From: Chitinophaga niastensis
GTDB lineage: Bacteria; Bacteroidota; Bacteroidia; Chitinophagales; Chitinophagaceae
DNA: 64,000 nt
Reading direction: 5' to 3'
Assembly: GCF_003014755.1 (NCBI RefSeq)
Contig: NZ_PYAW01000003.1
Location: 992,001 to 1,056,000 of the forward strand
Positions 52,678-60,980 of the stretch are shown piece by piece. A program made the translations under genes and the position numbers. The notes beneath the pieces were generated by a model. That model worked only from the letters and a program-made list of their open reading frames with translations. It was not told where the DNA came from and did not search any database. Every line of letters begins with the position of its first letter. Position 1 is the stretch's first letter.

Positions 52678-53442
52678 ATGTCTTTCACCCTCGAAATATG
52701 CGCCGCATCAGTAGCTTCCTGTATAGCTGCGGAAGAAGGTGGTGCAAACAGGATTGAACTATGCGATAACCTGCTGGAAGGCGGCACCACACCCAGTTAT
52801 GCTACCATTGCAGTAGCACGCGAAAAAGTAAAAATAGATATCTACCCTATCATACGCCCGCGGGGCGGCGATTTTCTTTACTCCGACCTGGAGTTTGAAG
52901 TAATGAAAAAAGATATTGAACTGTGCAAACAACTGGGCTGCAATGGCGTAGTAATTGGCATGCTCACGGCACATGGCCGCGTGGATAAACAACGTTGCAA
53001 AGTATTGGTAAAACTGGCGTGGCCAATGGGCGTTACGTTTCACCGCGCATTTGATATGACCGACAATCCCTTTGAAGCGTTGGAAGATATCATTGAAATC
53101 GGTTGCGAACGTATCCTTACCTCTGGTGCCCGCAATACTGCTATAGAAGGTGCTTCCCTCTTAAAAGACCTGGTAGACAGAGCCGATGACCGCATCGCCA
53201 TTATGGCCGGTTCGGGTGTACGCGCCAATAATATCGCACAACTGATCAAAACAACCGGTATAGTAGAATATCATACTACTGCCAAAGCCTATGAAGACAG
53301 CCACATGGTGTATCGCAATCCTAACGTGAGTATGGGCGGCATTCCAGGCGTTCCTGAATATGGCATCTCCCTCACACAAAAAAAAGAAGTATTACTAATT
53401 CGTGAAATAGCAGAAAAAACATTGCAGGAAAACAAACAGTGA
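52678..53442 (+). CDS. cutC: CutC family protein
   Basis: This 254-residue TIM-barrel protein of the CutC family opens with LEICAASVASCIAAEEGGANRIELCDNL. It continues with PIIRPRGGDFLYSD, VVIGMLTAHGRVD, HRAFDMTDNP and ILTSGA, the family's conserved blocks. It was named for a proposed copper-homeostasis role, which is not well supported biochemically. In Bacteroidota the gene is frequently next to glycosidases, as here (glycosylasparaginase before, hexosaminidase after). An enzymatic role in glycan metabolism is an open possibility. Confidence 0.9.
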   Translation: MSFTLEICAASVASCIAAEEGGANRIELCDNLLEGGTTPSYATIAVAREKVKIDIYPIIRPRGGDFLYSDLEFEVMKKDIELCKQLGCNGVVIGMLTAHGRVDKQRCKVLVKLAWPMGVTFHRAFDMTDNPFEALEDIIEIGCERILTSGARNTAIEGASLLKDLVDRADDRIAIMAGSGVRANNIAQLIKTTGIVEYHTTAKAYEDSHMVYRNPNVSMGGIPGVPEYGISLTQKKEVLLIREIAEKTLQENKQ

Positions 53443-53450
53443 CCTATATT

Positions 53451-53546
53451 AGTAGCCAGTAGCTATTAGCCTTTAGCTATTAGCGCTCCATAAAAAAACC
53501 AATTATTAATTTCTAACAGCTAATAGCTAAATGCTGGTAGCTAAAA
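53451..53546. repeat. Family-B palindrome, copy 5 (decayed)
   Basis: TAGTAGCCAG, TAGCTAT, TAGCCTT, TAGCTAT, TAGCGCT units are matched on the right by AGCTAATAGCTAAATGCTGG and so on, around an AT-rich centre. Pairing is less perfect than in other copies. It fills the gap between cutC and the phosphoesterase gene. Confidence 0.75.
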
Positions 53547-53558
53547 GTGAACAAGGAA

Positions 53559-54443
53559 ATGAAAAAACTGATCATTGCAACAGGACTGTTGCTGGGCGGA
53601 TTCCTCGCGCAGGCACAAGTCAAAGGGGTTAAGCATGTAATACTGATAGGCATGGATGGATTTGGTGCTTACTGTTTTCCGAAAGTGGATAACCCTAACA
53701 TGAAACAAATGATGAAAGATGGTGCATGGACGTTACAGGCACGCAGTGTGTTGCCTTCTTCAAGCGCAGTCAACTGGGCTTCTATGGTAATGGGTGCAGG
53801 TCCTGAAGTACATGGCTATACCGAGTGGGATAGCAAAAAACCGGAGCTGCCTTCCCGTGAGCTGGATCAATATGGTTTGTTCCCGTCTATATATACTATC
53901 CTTCGCGAACAAAAACCGAAGGCTGAAATAGGTGTCATTTATAGCTGGGATGGAATTGGTTACCTGTTCCCGAAAGCTGCTGTGAATAAGGAACTGGCCT
54001 GCCATGATAACGATAGCCTTGCTACTGCCGCATCTGTAGATTATATTAAAGAAAAGAAACCCGATTTCCTGTTCATTCACTTTGATGAGCCGGATGGCAC
54101 AGGTCATAACATCGGACACAATACACCAGCTTATTTTGACCAGGTACACAAGAACGATGTTTTACTGGGCAAAATATTGCAGGCCGTAAAAGATGCAGGT
54201 ATGTGGGATAATACCATCATCCTGCTCACTGCTGATCATGGTGGTATTAAAAAAGGCCATGGCGGAAAAACGATGGAGGAAATGCAGATACCCTGGATTA
54301 TCCGTGGACCAGGCATTCAGCAAAACAAAGAGATCAAAGCAAGTGTTGTTACGTATGATACTGCTGCCACACTGGCATGGATCTTTGGTCTGAAAACCCC
54401 GCAGGTATGGACCGGAAGACCAGTGAAAGAAGCATTTAAATGA
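53559..54443 (+). CDS. Exported alkaline-phosphatase-superfamily phosphodiesterase
   Basis: The start is ATG 53559, preceded by AAGG; an in-frame GTG 12 bases earlier is at the repeat edge. In the 294-residue protein, residues 1-19 are a signal peptide (ends AQAQ). Metal and catalytic motifs of the type I phosphodiesterase/NPP family are IGMDGFGAYCF, LPSSSAVNWASM (a Ser in place of the more usual Thr nucleophile), FDEPDGTGHNIGH and LTADHGG. Possible substrates are nucleotides, sugar phosphates or phospholipid headgroups. It pairs with the next gene, another secreted phosphoesterase. Confidence 0.87.
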   Translation: MKKLIIATGLLLGGFLAQAQVKGVKHVILIGMDGFGAYCFPKVDNPNMKQMMKDGAWTLQARSVLPSSSAVNWASMVMGAGPEVHGYTEWDSKKPELPSRELDQYGLFPSIYTILREQKPKAEIGVIYSWDGIGYLFPKAAVNKELACHDNDSLATAASVDYIKEKKPDFLFIHFDEPDGTGHNIGHNTPAYFDQVHKNDVLLGKILQAVKDAGMWDNTIILLTADHGGIKKGHGGKTMEEMQIPWIIRGPGIQQNKEIKASVVTYDTAATLAWIFGLKTPQVWTGRPVKEAFK

Positions 54444-54446
54444 TTT

Positions 54447-54530
54447 TGAGATTTGGATATACAGCTATTTGTACATTGAAATTTCAATACTAAATCTAAA
54501 TATCTGAATACCTGGATATCCCAATGGTGA
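54447..54530. repeat. Degenerate intergenic inverted repeat with GATATTT-like units
   Basis: Between the two phosphoesterase genes, GAGATTTGGATATACAGC is loosely matched by AAATCTAAATATCTGAATAC and CTGGATATC further on. It looks like a decayed palindrome of a further unit type. It is weak on its own. Confidence 0.35.
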
Positions 54531-54542
54531 AATATTTATACT

Positions 54543-55310
54543 ATGAAAAAAATGCTGCTTATTACCGTTGTATGCTTTACCGGCTTTACACTGTTTGCAC
54601 AAACACAAAAAGTAAAGGTATTGACCTACAACATCCATCATGGTGAAAATTTAAAAGGAGTGCTGGACCTCCAGGGAATTGCCAATGTAATACTGGCTAC
54701 CAACCCCGACTTTGTGGCACTGCAGGAAGTAGACAGTGTTACGGAGCGCACTAAAAAAACAGATCAGCTGCAAGAGCTGGCATCCATTACCGGTATGTAT
54801 ACCTACTTTGCCAAATCCATGGATCTGGAAGGTGGTGGCTACGGTACAGGGATACTCTCCCGCTTTCCTATTACTAGCAGCATTACACTGCCTTTGCCCG
54901 CTACAAAAGGGAATGAACCCAGAGTAGCAGGTATTATTACGGTGAAGATGCCCGGTGATAGCCTGATTCAATTTGCAACCACACACCTGGATGCAGGAAA
55001 TAATGCAGCAGAACGCATAACGCAAGCCACAGCACTGGTAGACTATTTCAAACAATTCACCACACCTGTTATCATTGCAGGTGATTTTAATGCCATACCG
55101 GCATCCAAAGAAATCACTGCCTTAAAACAACTTTTCACAGACGCTACAAGCCAGATGGGACCCACATTTCCGGCGGATGCCCCTAAGGTAAAACTGGATT
55201 ATATCATGATACATCCGAAACATCGCTGGAATATTACCAGCGCACGTATCATTGAAGAAACAGTAGCATCAGATCACAGACCTATGCTCTGCGAACTGGA
55301 GCTGAAGTGA
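54543..55310 (+). CDS. Exported endonuclease/exonuclease/phosphatase family protein
   Basis: This 255-residue protein has a signal peptide (residues 1-20, ending LFAQ) and the EEP fold: LTYNIHHGE near 30, LQEVDS near 61, ATTHLDAGN near 147, IIAGDFNAIP near 177 and the terminal catalytic ASDHRPM. Secreted EEP proteins in Bacteroidota include phosphodiesterases, sphingomyelinase-like enzymes and nucleases; the substrate is not predictable. Position next to another secreted phosphoesterase inside a glycoprotein-degradation region suggests scavenging of phosphate esters. Confidence 0.87.
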   Translation: MKKMLLITVVCFTGFTLFAQTQKVKVLTYNIHHGENLKGVLDLQGIANVILATNPDFVALQEVDSVTERTKKTDQLQELASITGMYTYFAKSMDLEGGGYGTGILSRFPITSSITLPLPATKGNEPRVAGIITVKMPGDSLIQFATTHLDAGNNAAERITQATALVDYFKQFTTPVIIAGDFNAIPASKEITALKQLFTDATSQMGPTFPADAPKVKLDYIMIHPKHRWNITSARIIEETVASDHRPMLCELELK

Positions 55311-55378
55311 GCTTTTAGTATTTAGCTTTTAGCATTTAGTAAATGCTAAAAGCTAAATACTAAAGGCTAATAGCTAAA
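55311..55378. repeat. Family-B palindrome, copy 6
   Basis: This compact 68-bp palindrome with TTTAGCATTTAGTAAATGCT at its centre has arms of TAGCTTT/TAGTATT units on both sides. It begins right after the EEP stop codon (TGA) and ends 16 bp before the hexosaminidase start. Confidence 0.85.
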
Positions 55379-55394
55379 ATAAACAATCCATTAT

Positions 55395-57692
55395 ATGACA
55401 ATGAAAAATGTATTTCGCACCTGCTTACTCATGGCCGCTGCAGGGCTGTGGAGCTGTTCCGGCGCTCACCATGCAGATGCTCCGAAAGGTAAGGTGAGCA
55501 TCATTCCTATGCCGGCAAGTGTCAGCGAAAAAGCTGATTCATTTTTGCTCGATAAACAAACCATCATTGTAGCTGCCAATGCTACCGATAAAAAAACAGC
55601 TGAACTATTCAATAGCTGGCTCAAAGAACTAACTGGTTACGAACTGGCCATAAAAGAGCAGGGAGATAAAAACGCAATCATCCTTCATTCGGGTGGCGAC
55701 AGCACTAACGGGGAAGGATATACGCTGAATGTGGATAACCATGGCATTACTATCAATGGTAATGGCAGCAGTGGTACTTTTTATGGTGTACAGACACTGA
55801 TACAATTACTGCCTGTACAAAAAGCCACTGCTATGTATGTGCCTGGCGTTAACATTACTGATGCTCCGCGCTTTCCATACCGTGGCCTGCACCTGGATGT
55901 TGGCCGTCATTTCTTCTCTGTAGAATTTATCAAAAAATATATCGACCTGCTGGCGATGCATAAGATGAATACTTTTCATTGGCATCTGACAGAAGACCAG
56001 GGCTGGCGTATTGAAATAAAAAAATATCCGCGTCTGCAGGAAATAGCCTCCAAACGTAAGGAAACGATGGCTGGTCGCTATGCAGACAACAAATATGACG
56101 GCAAACCTTACGGTGGCTACTATACACAGGAACAGGTAAAAGACGTAGTGAAGTATGCAACAGAACGCTTTGTTACCATTATTCCTGAAATAGAAATGCC
56201 GGGGCACTCACTCGCCGCACTTACTGCCTACCCTAACCTGGGCTGCACGGGCGGTCCTTACGCAGTAGGCACCCGCTGGGGTGTATACGATGATGTATAC
56301 TGCGCCGGTAACGACAGCGTATATACGTTTTTACAGGATGTACTGGACGAAGTAATGGAACTGTTCCCCAGCAAATACATACATATTGGTGGTGATGAAT
56401 CTCCAAAAGTACGTTGGCAAAAATGTCCCAAATGCCAGGCCCGTATGAAACAGGAAGGGCTGAAAGATGAACATGCTTTACAAAGCTATTTCATTCAGCG
56501 CATGGAAAAATACCTGAACAGCAAAGGCCGTCAGATCATTGGCTGGGATGAGATCCTGGAAGGCGGACTGGCCCCTAACGCTACTGTAATGAGCTGGAGA
56601 GGTATTGAAGGTGGTATTGCAGCAGCCAAACAAAAACATGGTGTGATCATGACACCTGGTGATTACTGCTACTTTGATCACTACCAGTCCAGAGGTACTA
56701 ACGAACCATTAGCTATCGGCGGTTATCTGCCGGTGAGCAATGTATATGCCTACGAACCGGTGCCTGCTGAGTTGAGCAAAGACGAAGCTAAATATATCAA
56801 AGGTGCACAGGCAAACGTGTGGACAGAATATATCAACAACACCGACTACCTGGAATACATGGTATATCCGCGCGCATGTGCACTCGCAGAAGTATTGTGG
56901 TCGCCCAAAGAAAAGCGCAACTACGATGATTTTGTGGAAAGACTGAAATGGCATGTAAAACGCCTGGATCTGAAAAAAGTGAACTATGCGAAACACGTTT
57001 TTGAAGTAACCGGAAAAGTAGTTGACAACAGGAAAGGTGGTGTAGAAGTAGTGTTGGACAGCAAACTGGATGGCGGTAAAATATTTTTTACAACAGATAG
57101 TACTGCCCCTACCCCTCAGGCGACTCCTTATACGCAACCACTGCAGATCACTAAAACCGGTACCATTCGCGCACAGGTGTTTTTGAATGGTAAACCTTTT
57201 GGCAATGAATACGATCAGCATTTCCTCTTTCACAAAGGATTAGCTAAAAAAGTAACATTAACAACAGCGCCGGATAAGAGCCACAATCCAGGCGGTACCT
57301 TTGCATTGGTAAATGGTATTGAAGGTATTGCTTCTTATAACGACAATCAGTGGTACGGCTACAAAGGAACAGATATGGAGGCTATCGTAGAGCTGGACAG
57401 CATTCAGGACATTCACCTGGTTGGTATGAATACCATCAATGCTAAAGGCGATTGGATCTATCCTCCCAAACAGATTGTTTTCTCCGTTTCTGATGATGGC
57501 AAATCTTATAAAGAAGTATACAAACAAACTTCTTTTCCACAGAATGGCATCAATAAAGTACGTGGCAAACTGGAAAATGTACGTGGCCGTTTTGTAAAAA
57601 TGAATGTACAGAATTATGGAAAAATCCCTGCTGGTGCAGAAGGCGCGGGCAACGGAGCATGGTTATTTGCAGATGAGTTTATAATAGAATAA
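55395..57692 (+). CDS. Beta-N-acetylhexosaminidase (GH20), lipoprotein
   Basis: This surface or periplasmic lipoprotein (lipobox LWSC, Cys21) removes terminal GlcNAc or GalNAc. Of 765 residues, about 35-150 form the GH20b N-terminal domain and 155-490 the catalytic barrel. The catalytic pair is Asp334-Glu335 in HIGGDESPKVRW, and HWHLTEDQGWRIEIKKYP is the other signature. Near 555-600 is a CHB_HEX-like fold (IFFTTDSTAPTPQ), also seen in the GH29 enzyme, and the last 130 residues look like an F5/8 type C-like binding domain. Start ATG at 55395. Confidence 0.93.
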   Translation: MTMKNVFRTCLLMAAAGLWSCSGAHHADAPKGKVSIIPMPASVSEKADSFLLDKQTIIVAANATDKKTAELFNSWLKELTGYELAIKEQGDKNAIILHSGGDSTNGEGYTLNVDNHGITINGNGSSGTFYGVQTLIQLLPVQKATAMYVPGVNITDAPRFPYRGLHLDVGRHFFSVEFIKKYIDLLAMHKMNTFHWHLTEDQGWRIEIKKYPRLQEIASKRKETMAGRYADNKYDGKPYGGYYTQEQVKDVVKYATERFVTIIPEIEMPGHSLAALTAYPNLGCTGGPYAVGTRWGVYDDVYCAGNDSVYTFLQDVLDEVMELFPSKYIHIGGDESPKVRWQKCPKCQARMKQEGLKDEHALQSYFIQRMEKYLNSKGRQIIGWDEILEGGLAPNATVMSWRGIEGGIAAAKQKHGVIMTPGDYCYFDHYQSRGTNEPLAIGGYLPVSNVYAYEPVPAELSKDEAKYIKGAQANVWTEYINNTDYLEYMVYPRACALAEVLWSPKEKRNYDDFVERLKWHVKRLDLKKVNYAKHVFEVTGKVVDNRKGGVEVVLDSKLDGGKIFFTTDSTAPTPQATPYTQPLQITKTGTIRAQVFLNGKPFGNEYDQHFLFHKGLAKKVTLTTAPDKSHNPGGTFALVNGIEGIASYNDNQWYGYKGTDMEAIVELDSIQDIHLVGMNTINAKGDWIYPPKQIVFSVSDDGKSYKEVYKQTSFPQNGINKVRGKLENVRGRFVKMNVQNYGKIPAGAEGAGNGAWLFADEFIIE

Positions 57693-57794
57693 ATAACGCA
57701 AAAAAGAAATATAAATTAATTTTTGCTAAATATTTATGCTCATTAGCTGTAAATTCTTTAATTTTCCGGCTCGTTTTTAAACCGCATCTAATCA

Positions 57795-57804
57795 AAAACG
57801 TTTT
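57795..57804. promoter_or_regulatory. AAAACGTTTT palindrome immediately upstream of nagB
   Basis: This perfect 10-bp palindrome is three bases before the ATG of the NagB fusion and identical to the one between the divergent sugar transporters. A repressor bound here would block initiation, but the site is short and could occur by chance. Confidence 0.4.
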
Positions 57805-57807
57805 CAA

Positions 57808-59730
57808 ATGACGATTAATCATCAGGAAATCGAACTGATCGACAGCTTTGAACAAATTGCTGTGGAGATCCATCCTTCTGCTAAAGAAGGCTCCAGAGCA
57901 GTTGCACAGGAAATTGCCGCGTTGATACGCGAAAGGCAGGCTGCCAATCAACAGTGTATTTTAGGACTGGCTACAGGCTCCACTCCCAAGTATCTCTATG
58001 CCGAACTAGTACGCCTGCACAAGGAAGAAGGGCTTAGCTTCAAGAATGTAATTACGTTTAACCTGGATGAATACTACCCCATAGAACCGGATGCTTTACA
58101 AAGCTACTACCGCTTTATGAAGGAACATCTGTTTAATCACATCGATATTCCGGATGGACATTACTTCATTCCGGATGGCACGATCCCGAAAGATCAGATC
58201 AAAAAATACTGTGACGATTACGATAAGCGCATCGAAGCCGCAGGTGGTATTGATATCCAGGTACTGGGTATCGGTAACAACGGCCACATTGGTTTCAACG
58301 AACCAGGCGCTAATATCAACTCACATACCCGCCTCGTTACATTAGATAACAGCACCCGTCTGGCTAATGCATACGAGTTCCCGAATATGAGCCAGGTACC
58401 TCGTTTGGCAATCACTATGGGTCTCAGCACCATCTTCAAGGCAAAACGTGTATTGCTGATGGCATGGGGTTCTCATAAAGCCAAAATTGTACGTCGCTCT
58501 GTAGAAGGCCACAGCACTGATCAGGTGCCTGCTTCCCTGCTGCAACAGCATCCTAACTGCAAATTCATTATCGATGAGCAGGCTGCTGCCGAGCTTACCC
58601 GCTTCAATGAGCCATGGCTCACCGGTGATTGCGAATGGACGCCTGGTTTGATCCGCAAAGCCGTTACCAGTCTCGCGCTGAAGCTGAATAAGCCTATCCT
58701 GATGCTCACAGATAAGGACTATAACGAAAATGGTTTGAACGACCTGATCGTACAATATGGTTCTGCCTATGAACTCAACATCGAAGAATTCAACAGCATC
58801 CGCGATACCATTACCGGCTGGCCTGGTGGAAAACCTGGTCCGCAGTTACCACATCACCCGGAACGCTCAGAACCCGCTAAAAAGCGTGTATTGATCTTCT
58901 CTCCGCATCCTGACGATGATATCATCTCTATGGGTGGTACTTTCATCCGTTTGCATGAGCAAGGCCATGATGTACACGTAGCTTATCAAACATCCGGCAA
59001 CATTGCGGTAACGGACGAATTCCTGTTGCGTTTCATCGACTTCGCAGTAGGCTTTGAAGGTATGTTCGACATCGATAAAAGCAAAAGCTCGCTGATCCTT
59101 GATGAAGCCAAAGCATTCATCCGCACCAAAAAGCCAAGCCAGAAAGATACACCGGAAATCCGCGCCATTAAAGGTCTGATCCGTCGTTGCGAAGCTAAAG
59201 CTACCTGCCGTTACGTAGGTGTTGAAGAAAACGCACACTTCATGAACCTGCCTTTCTATGAAACAGGCCTGGTGGAAAAGAAACCAATGAGTCAGGCTGA
59301 TGTGGACCTCACAGTAGATTTACTCCGCGAACTGAAACCACAGCAGATCTATTGCGCCGGCGATCTGGCCGATCCGCATGGTACACACAAAGTTTGCCTG
59401 GATGTAATTTTTGCTGCACTGCAAATTGTGAAAACAGAAGCCTGGGCAAAAGATTGCTGGGTATGGCTGTACAAAGGCGCATGGCAGGAATGGGAAATCC
59501 ACGAAATTGAAATGGCAGTGCCGATGAGCCCTGACCAGATCATGCAAAAACGTCTGGGTATCTTCATTCACCAGAGTCAGAAAGATGTGGTGCCTTTCCA
59601 GGGTACCGATCTGCGTGAGTTCTGGCAACGTGCGGAAGACCGCAACGCCAACACCGCTGAGCTGTACGACAAATTAGGTCTGCAGAAATATGCAGCTATG
59701 GAGGCTTTTGTACGTTATCATTTTATGTAA
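57808..59730 (+). CDS. nagB: Glucosamine-6-phosphate deaminase fused to a PIG-L/LmbE-type deacetylase domain
   Basis: This 640-residue two-domain protein has NagB at residues 1-275: LGLATGSTPKYLY, the catalytic Asp87 in NLDEYYP, and GIGNNGHIGFNEPG with His160 and Glu165 (Asn158 where E. coli has Asp141). After a linker with WPGGKPGPQLPHHPE, the C-terminal half is a PIG-L family zinc domain: FSPHPDDDIISMGG (366-370 metal motif) and DPHGTH near 522. PIG-L enzymes remove acetyl groups from GlcNAc derivatives, so the fusion could couple deacetylation with deamination. No separate nagA is in the window. This fused layout is known in Bacteroidota annotation. Confidence 0.92.
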   Translation: MTINHQEIELIDSFEQIAVEIHPSAKEGSRAVAQEIAALIRERQAANQQCILGLATGSTPKYLYAELVRLHKEEGLSFKNVITFNLDEYYPIEPDALQSYYRFMKEHLFNHIDIPDGHYFIPDGTIPKDQIKKYCDDYDKRIEAAGGIDIQVLGIGNNGHIGFNEPGANINSHTRLVTLDNSTRLANAYEFPNMSQVPRLAITMGLSTIFKAKRVLLMAWGSHKAKIVRRSVEGHSTDQVPASLLQQHPNCKFIIDEQAAAELTRFNEPWLTGDCEWTPGLIRKAVTSLALKLNKPILMLTDKDYNENGLNDLIVQYGSAYELNIEEFNSIRDTITGWPGGKPGPQLPHHPERSEPAKKRVLIFSPHPDDDIISMGGTFIRLHEQGHDVHVAYQTSGNIAVTDEFLLRFIDFAVGFEGMFDIDKSKSSLILDEAKAFIRTKKPSQKDTPEIRAIKGLIRRCEAKATCRYVGVEENAHFMNLPFYETGLVEKKPMSQADVDLTVDLLRELKPQQIYCAGDLADPHGTHKVCLDVIFAALQIVKTEAWAKDCWVWLYKGAWQEWEIHEIEMAVPMSPDQIMQKRLGIFIHQSQKDVVPFQGTDLREFWQRAEDRNANTAELYDKLGLQKYAAMEAFVRYHFM

Positions 59731-59739
59731 TAAATCTTT

Positions 59740-59830
59740 AATTTAGGGATTTGATTATTTTGTTAATGACTGGTTTCTCTTCAATATTATTGAAATAAGT
59801 CATTAACAAAATAATCGAATCCCTAAATTT
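59740..59830. repeat. Intergenic palindrome, unique sequence
   Basis: Arms of about 32 bp (AATTTAGGGATTTGATTATT, then TTGTTAATGACT) pair with the right side with one difference, around a 26-bp centre holding CAATATTATTG. It lies between nagB and the HD-domain gene, 5 bp before the latter. It follows the position rule of families A and B but has no tandem unit. Confidence 0.85.
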
Positions 59831-59835
59831 ATATT

Positions 59836-60267
59836 ATGACTTTAGCAAGAGCAATAGAAATAGCCACCGCTGCACACAAAGAGCAAACAGACAAATACGG
59901 ACAACCATATATCGGACATGTATTCCGTGTTATGCACATGGGCCGTACGGAAGATGAAAAAATAGTAGGGGTACTCCATGATATAGTGGAAGATACCGAC
60001 TGGACCTTTGAAGCATTGGAGAAAGAAGGATTACAGCCCCATCTGCTGGCAGCGCTGTACTGTGTAACAAAGTTAGATGAAGAAGAAGACTACGGACACT
60101 TTGTAGACCGTACCCTGCAAAACCGCCTGGCATGCATGGTAAAGCTCAATGACCTGACCGATAACATGGATATCAGGCGCATGACCGACGTAAAAGAAAA
60201 AGATATTGCCCGCCTCAACAAATACCTGCAGGCCTATCGTAGGATTGCGGCAGCAGTTATCCAGTAG
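59836..60267 (+). CDS. HD-domain phosphohydrolase (RelA/SpoT hydrolase-like, MESH1-type size)
   Basis: This 143-residue protein consists only of an HD hydrolase domain. Metal ligands are His in AIEIATAAHKEQTD and YIGHVFRV, the HD pair in GVLHDIVEDTDW near residue 55, and the late Asp in KLNDLTDNMDI. Single-domain SpoT-like hydrolases can degrade (p)ppGpp, but several act on other nucleotides. No synthetase domain is present or adjacent. Small-alarmone hydrolase is a reasonable guess only. Confidence 0.8.
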   Translation: MTLARAIEIATAAHKEQTDKYGQPYIGHVFRVMHMGRTEDEKIVGVLHDIVEDTDWTFEALEKEGLQPHLLAALYCVTKLDEEEDYGHFVDRTLQNRLACMVKLNDLTDNMDIRRMTDVKEKDIARLNKYLQAYRRIAAAVIQ

Positions 60268-60330
60268 AATTTTTTTTCAATTCCTTCCGATTAAACAATT
60301 AAATTACAGTAGAAACTAGAATAGCCATCA

Positions 60331-60909
60331 ATGGAAAACGATATCCTCATTGACTTTAGGTTCGTTGCTAAGGAAAAGCCCAGGTTCGGTGAATTATTTT
60401 TAATTACAGGAGAAGAGCATCCTAAATTCCCGCCCAGGAACAACGCTTTTGCGCAATTAGCCAAGTTGGGTTTTGAACAACTCGACGATTTTTTTGGAAT
60501 TCTCAACAGTGAAGAAGAAGGCGATGATGTACTCATATGGCTTTTTCCGATGATCAACGGAGAAGAAGTATTTCACAACAGTGGTCCGTTTGATGCCATC
60601 AGGCTATCTTACAGCGCACTACGCAACGCACCCGTTAATATTTCACTCCTGCACAACTGTTTCAACACTTTCAAAGAAATGCCGGAAGTGGAAATAGAGT
60701 TTGAAGGAAATCCTATCAGCGATTTTACCCCCGTTCAAACAAAAGCAGACGAAATTGTAGCCCACTGGCGCGAAAATAAAATAGAACCCGGCTCAGAACA
60801 AAGTTTACTGATAGACGATGAAGAAGAGGATTGGGAAGAAGATGAAGACTGGGAAGAAAGTGATGATTGGGAAGATGAAGAAGAGACCGGAGACAAAAAA
60901 GAAAAATAA
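60331..60909 (+). CDS. Protein of unknown function with a strongly acidic C-terminal tail
   Basis: I do not recognise this 192-residue cytoplasmic protein. The first 150 residues look globular (RFVAKEKPRFGELFLITGEE, ALRNAPVNISLLHNCFNTF), with mixed alpha/beta pattern. The last 35 residues are nearly all Asp, Glu and Trp in repeated EEDWEED-type units, then a short Lys end. Such tails bind basic partners such as ribosomal proteins, histone-like proteins or toxins, but none is evident nearby. A good terminator follows. Confidence 0.65.
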   Translation: MENDILIDFRFVAKEKPRFGELFLITGEEHPKFPPRNNAFAQLAKLGFEQLDDFFGILNSEEEGDDVLIWLFPMINGEEVFHNSGPFDAIRLSYSALRNAPVNISLLHNCFNTFKEMPEVEIEFEGNPISDFTPVQTKADEIVAHWRENKIEPGSEQSLLIDDEEEDWEEDEDWEESDDWEDEEETGDKKEK

Positions 60910-60921
60910 CACTTAAAATAT

Positions 60922-60947
60922 AAGCAGGCTTACCGCCTGCTTTTTTT
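60922..60947 (+). terminator. Terminator after the acidic-tail gene
   Basis: AAGCAGGC, loop TTACC and GCCTGCTT, followed by TTTTT. It argues that the next gene starts independently, at 60981 rather than at the ATG at 60948 right behind the T run. Confidence 0.85.
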
Positions 60948-60980
60948 ATGTATATCACTGAGAATCAGTATTTTTACCCC

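Noticed and set aside
54447..54530. Promoter region with a regulator site between the phosphoesterase genes
   Set aside because: No TAnnTTTG element found; the symmetry is better explained as a decayed intergenic palindrome.
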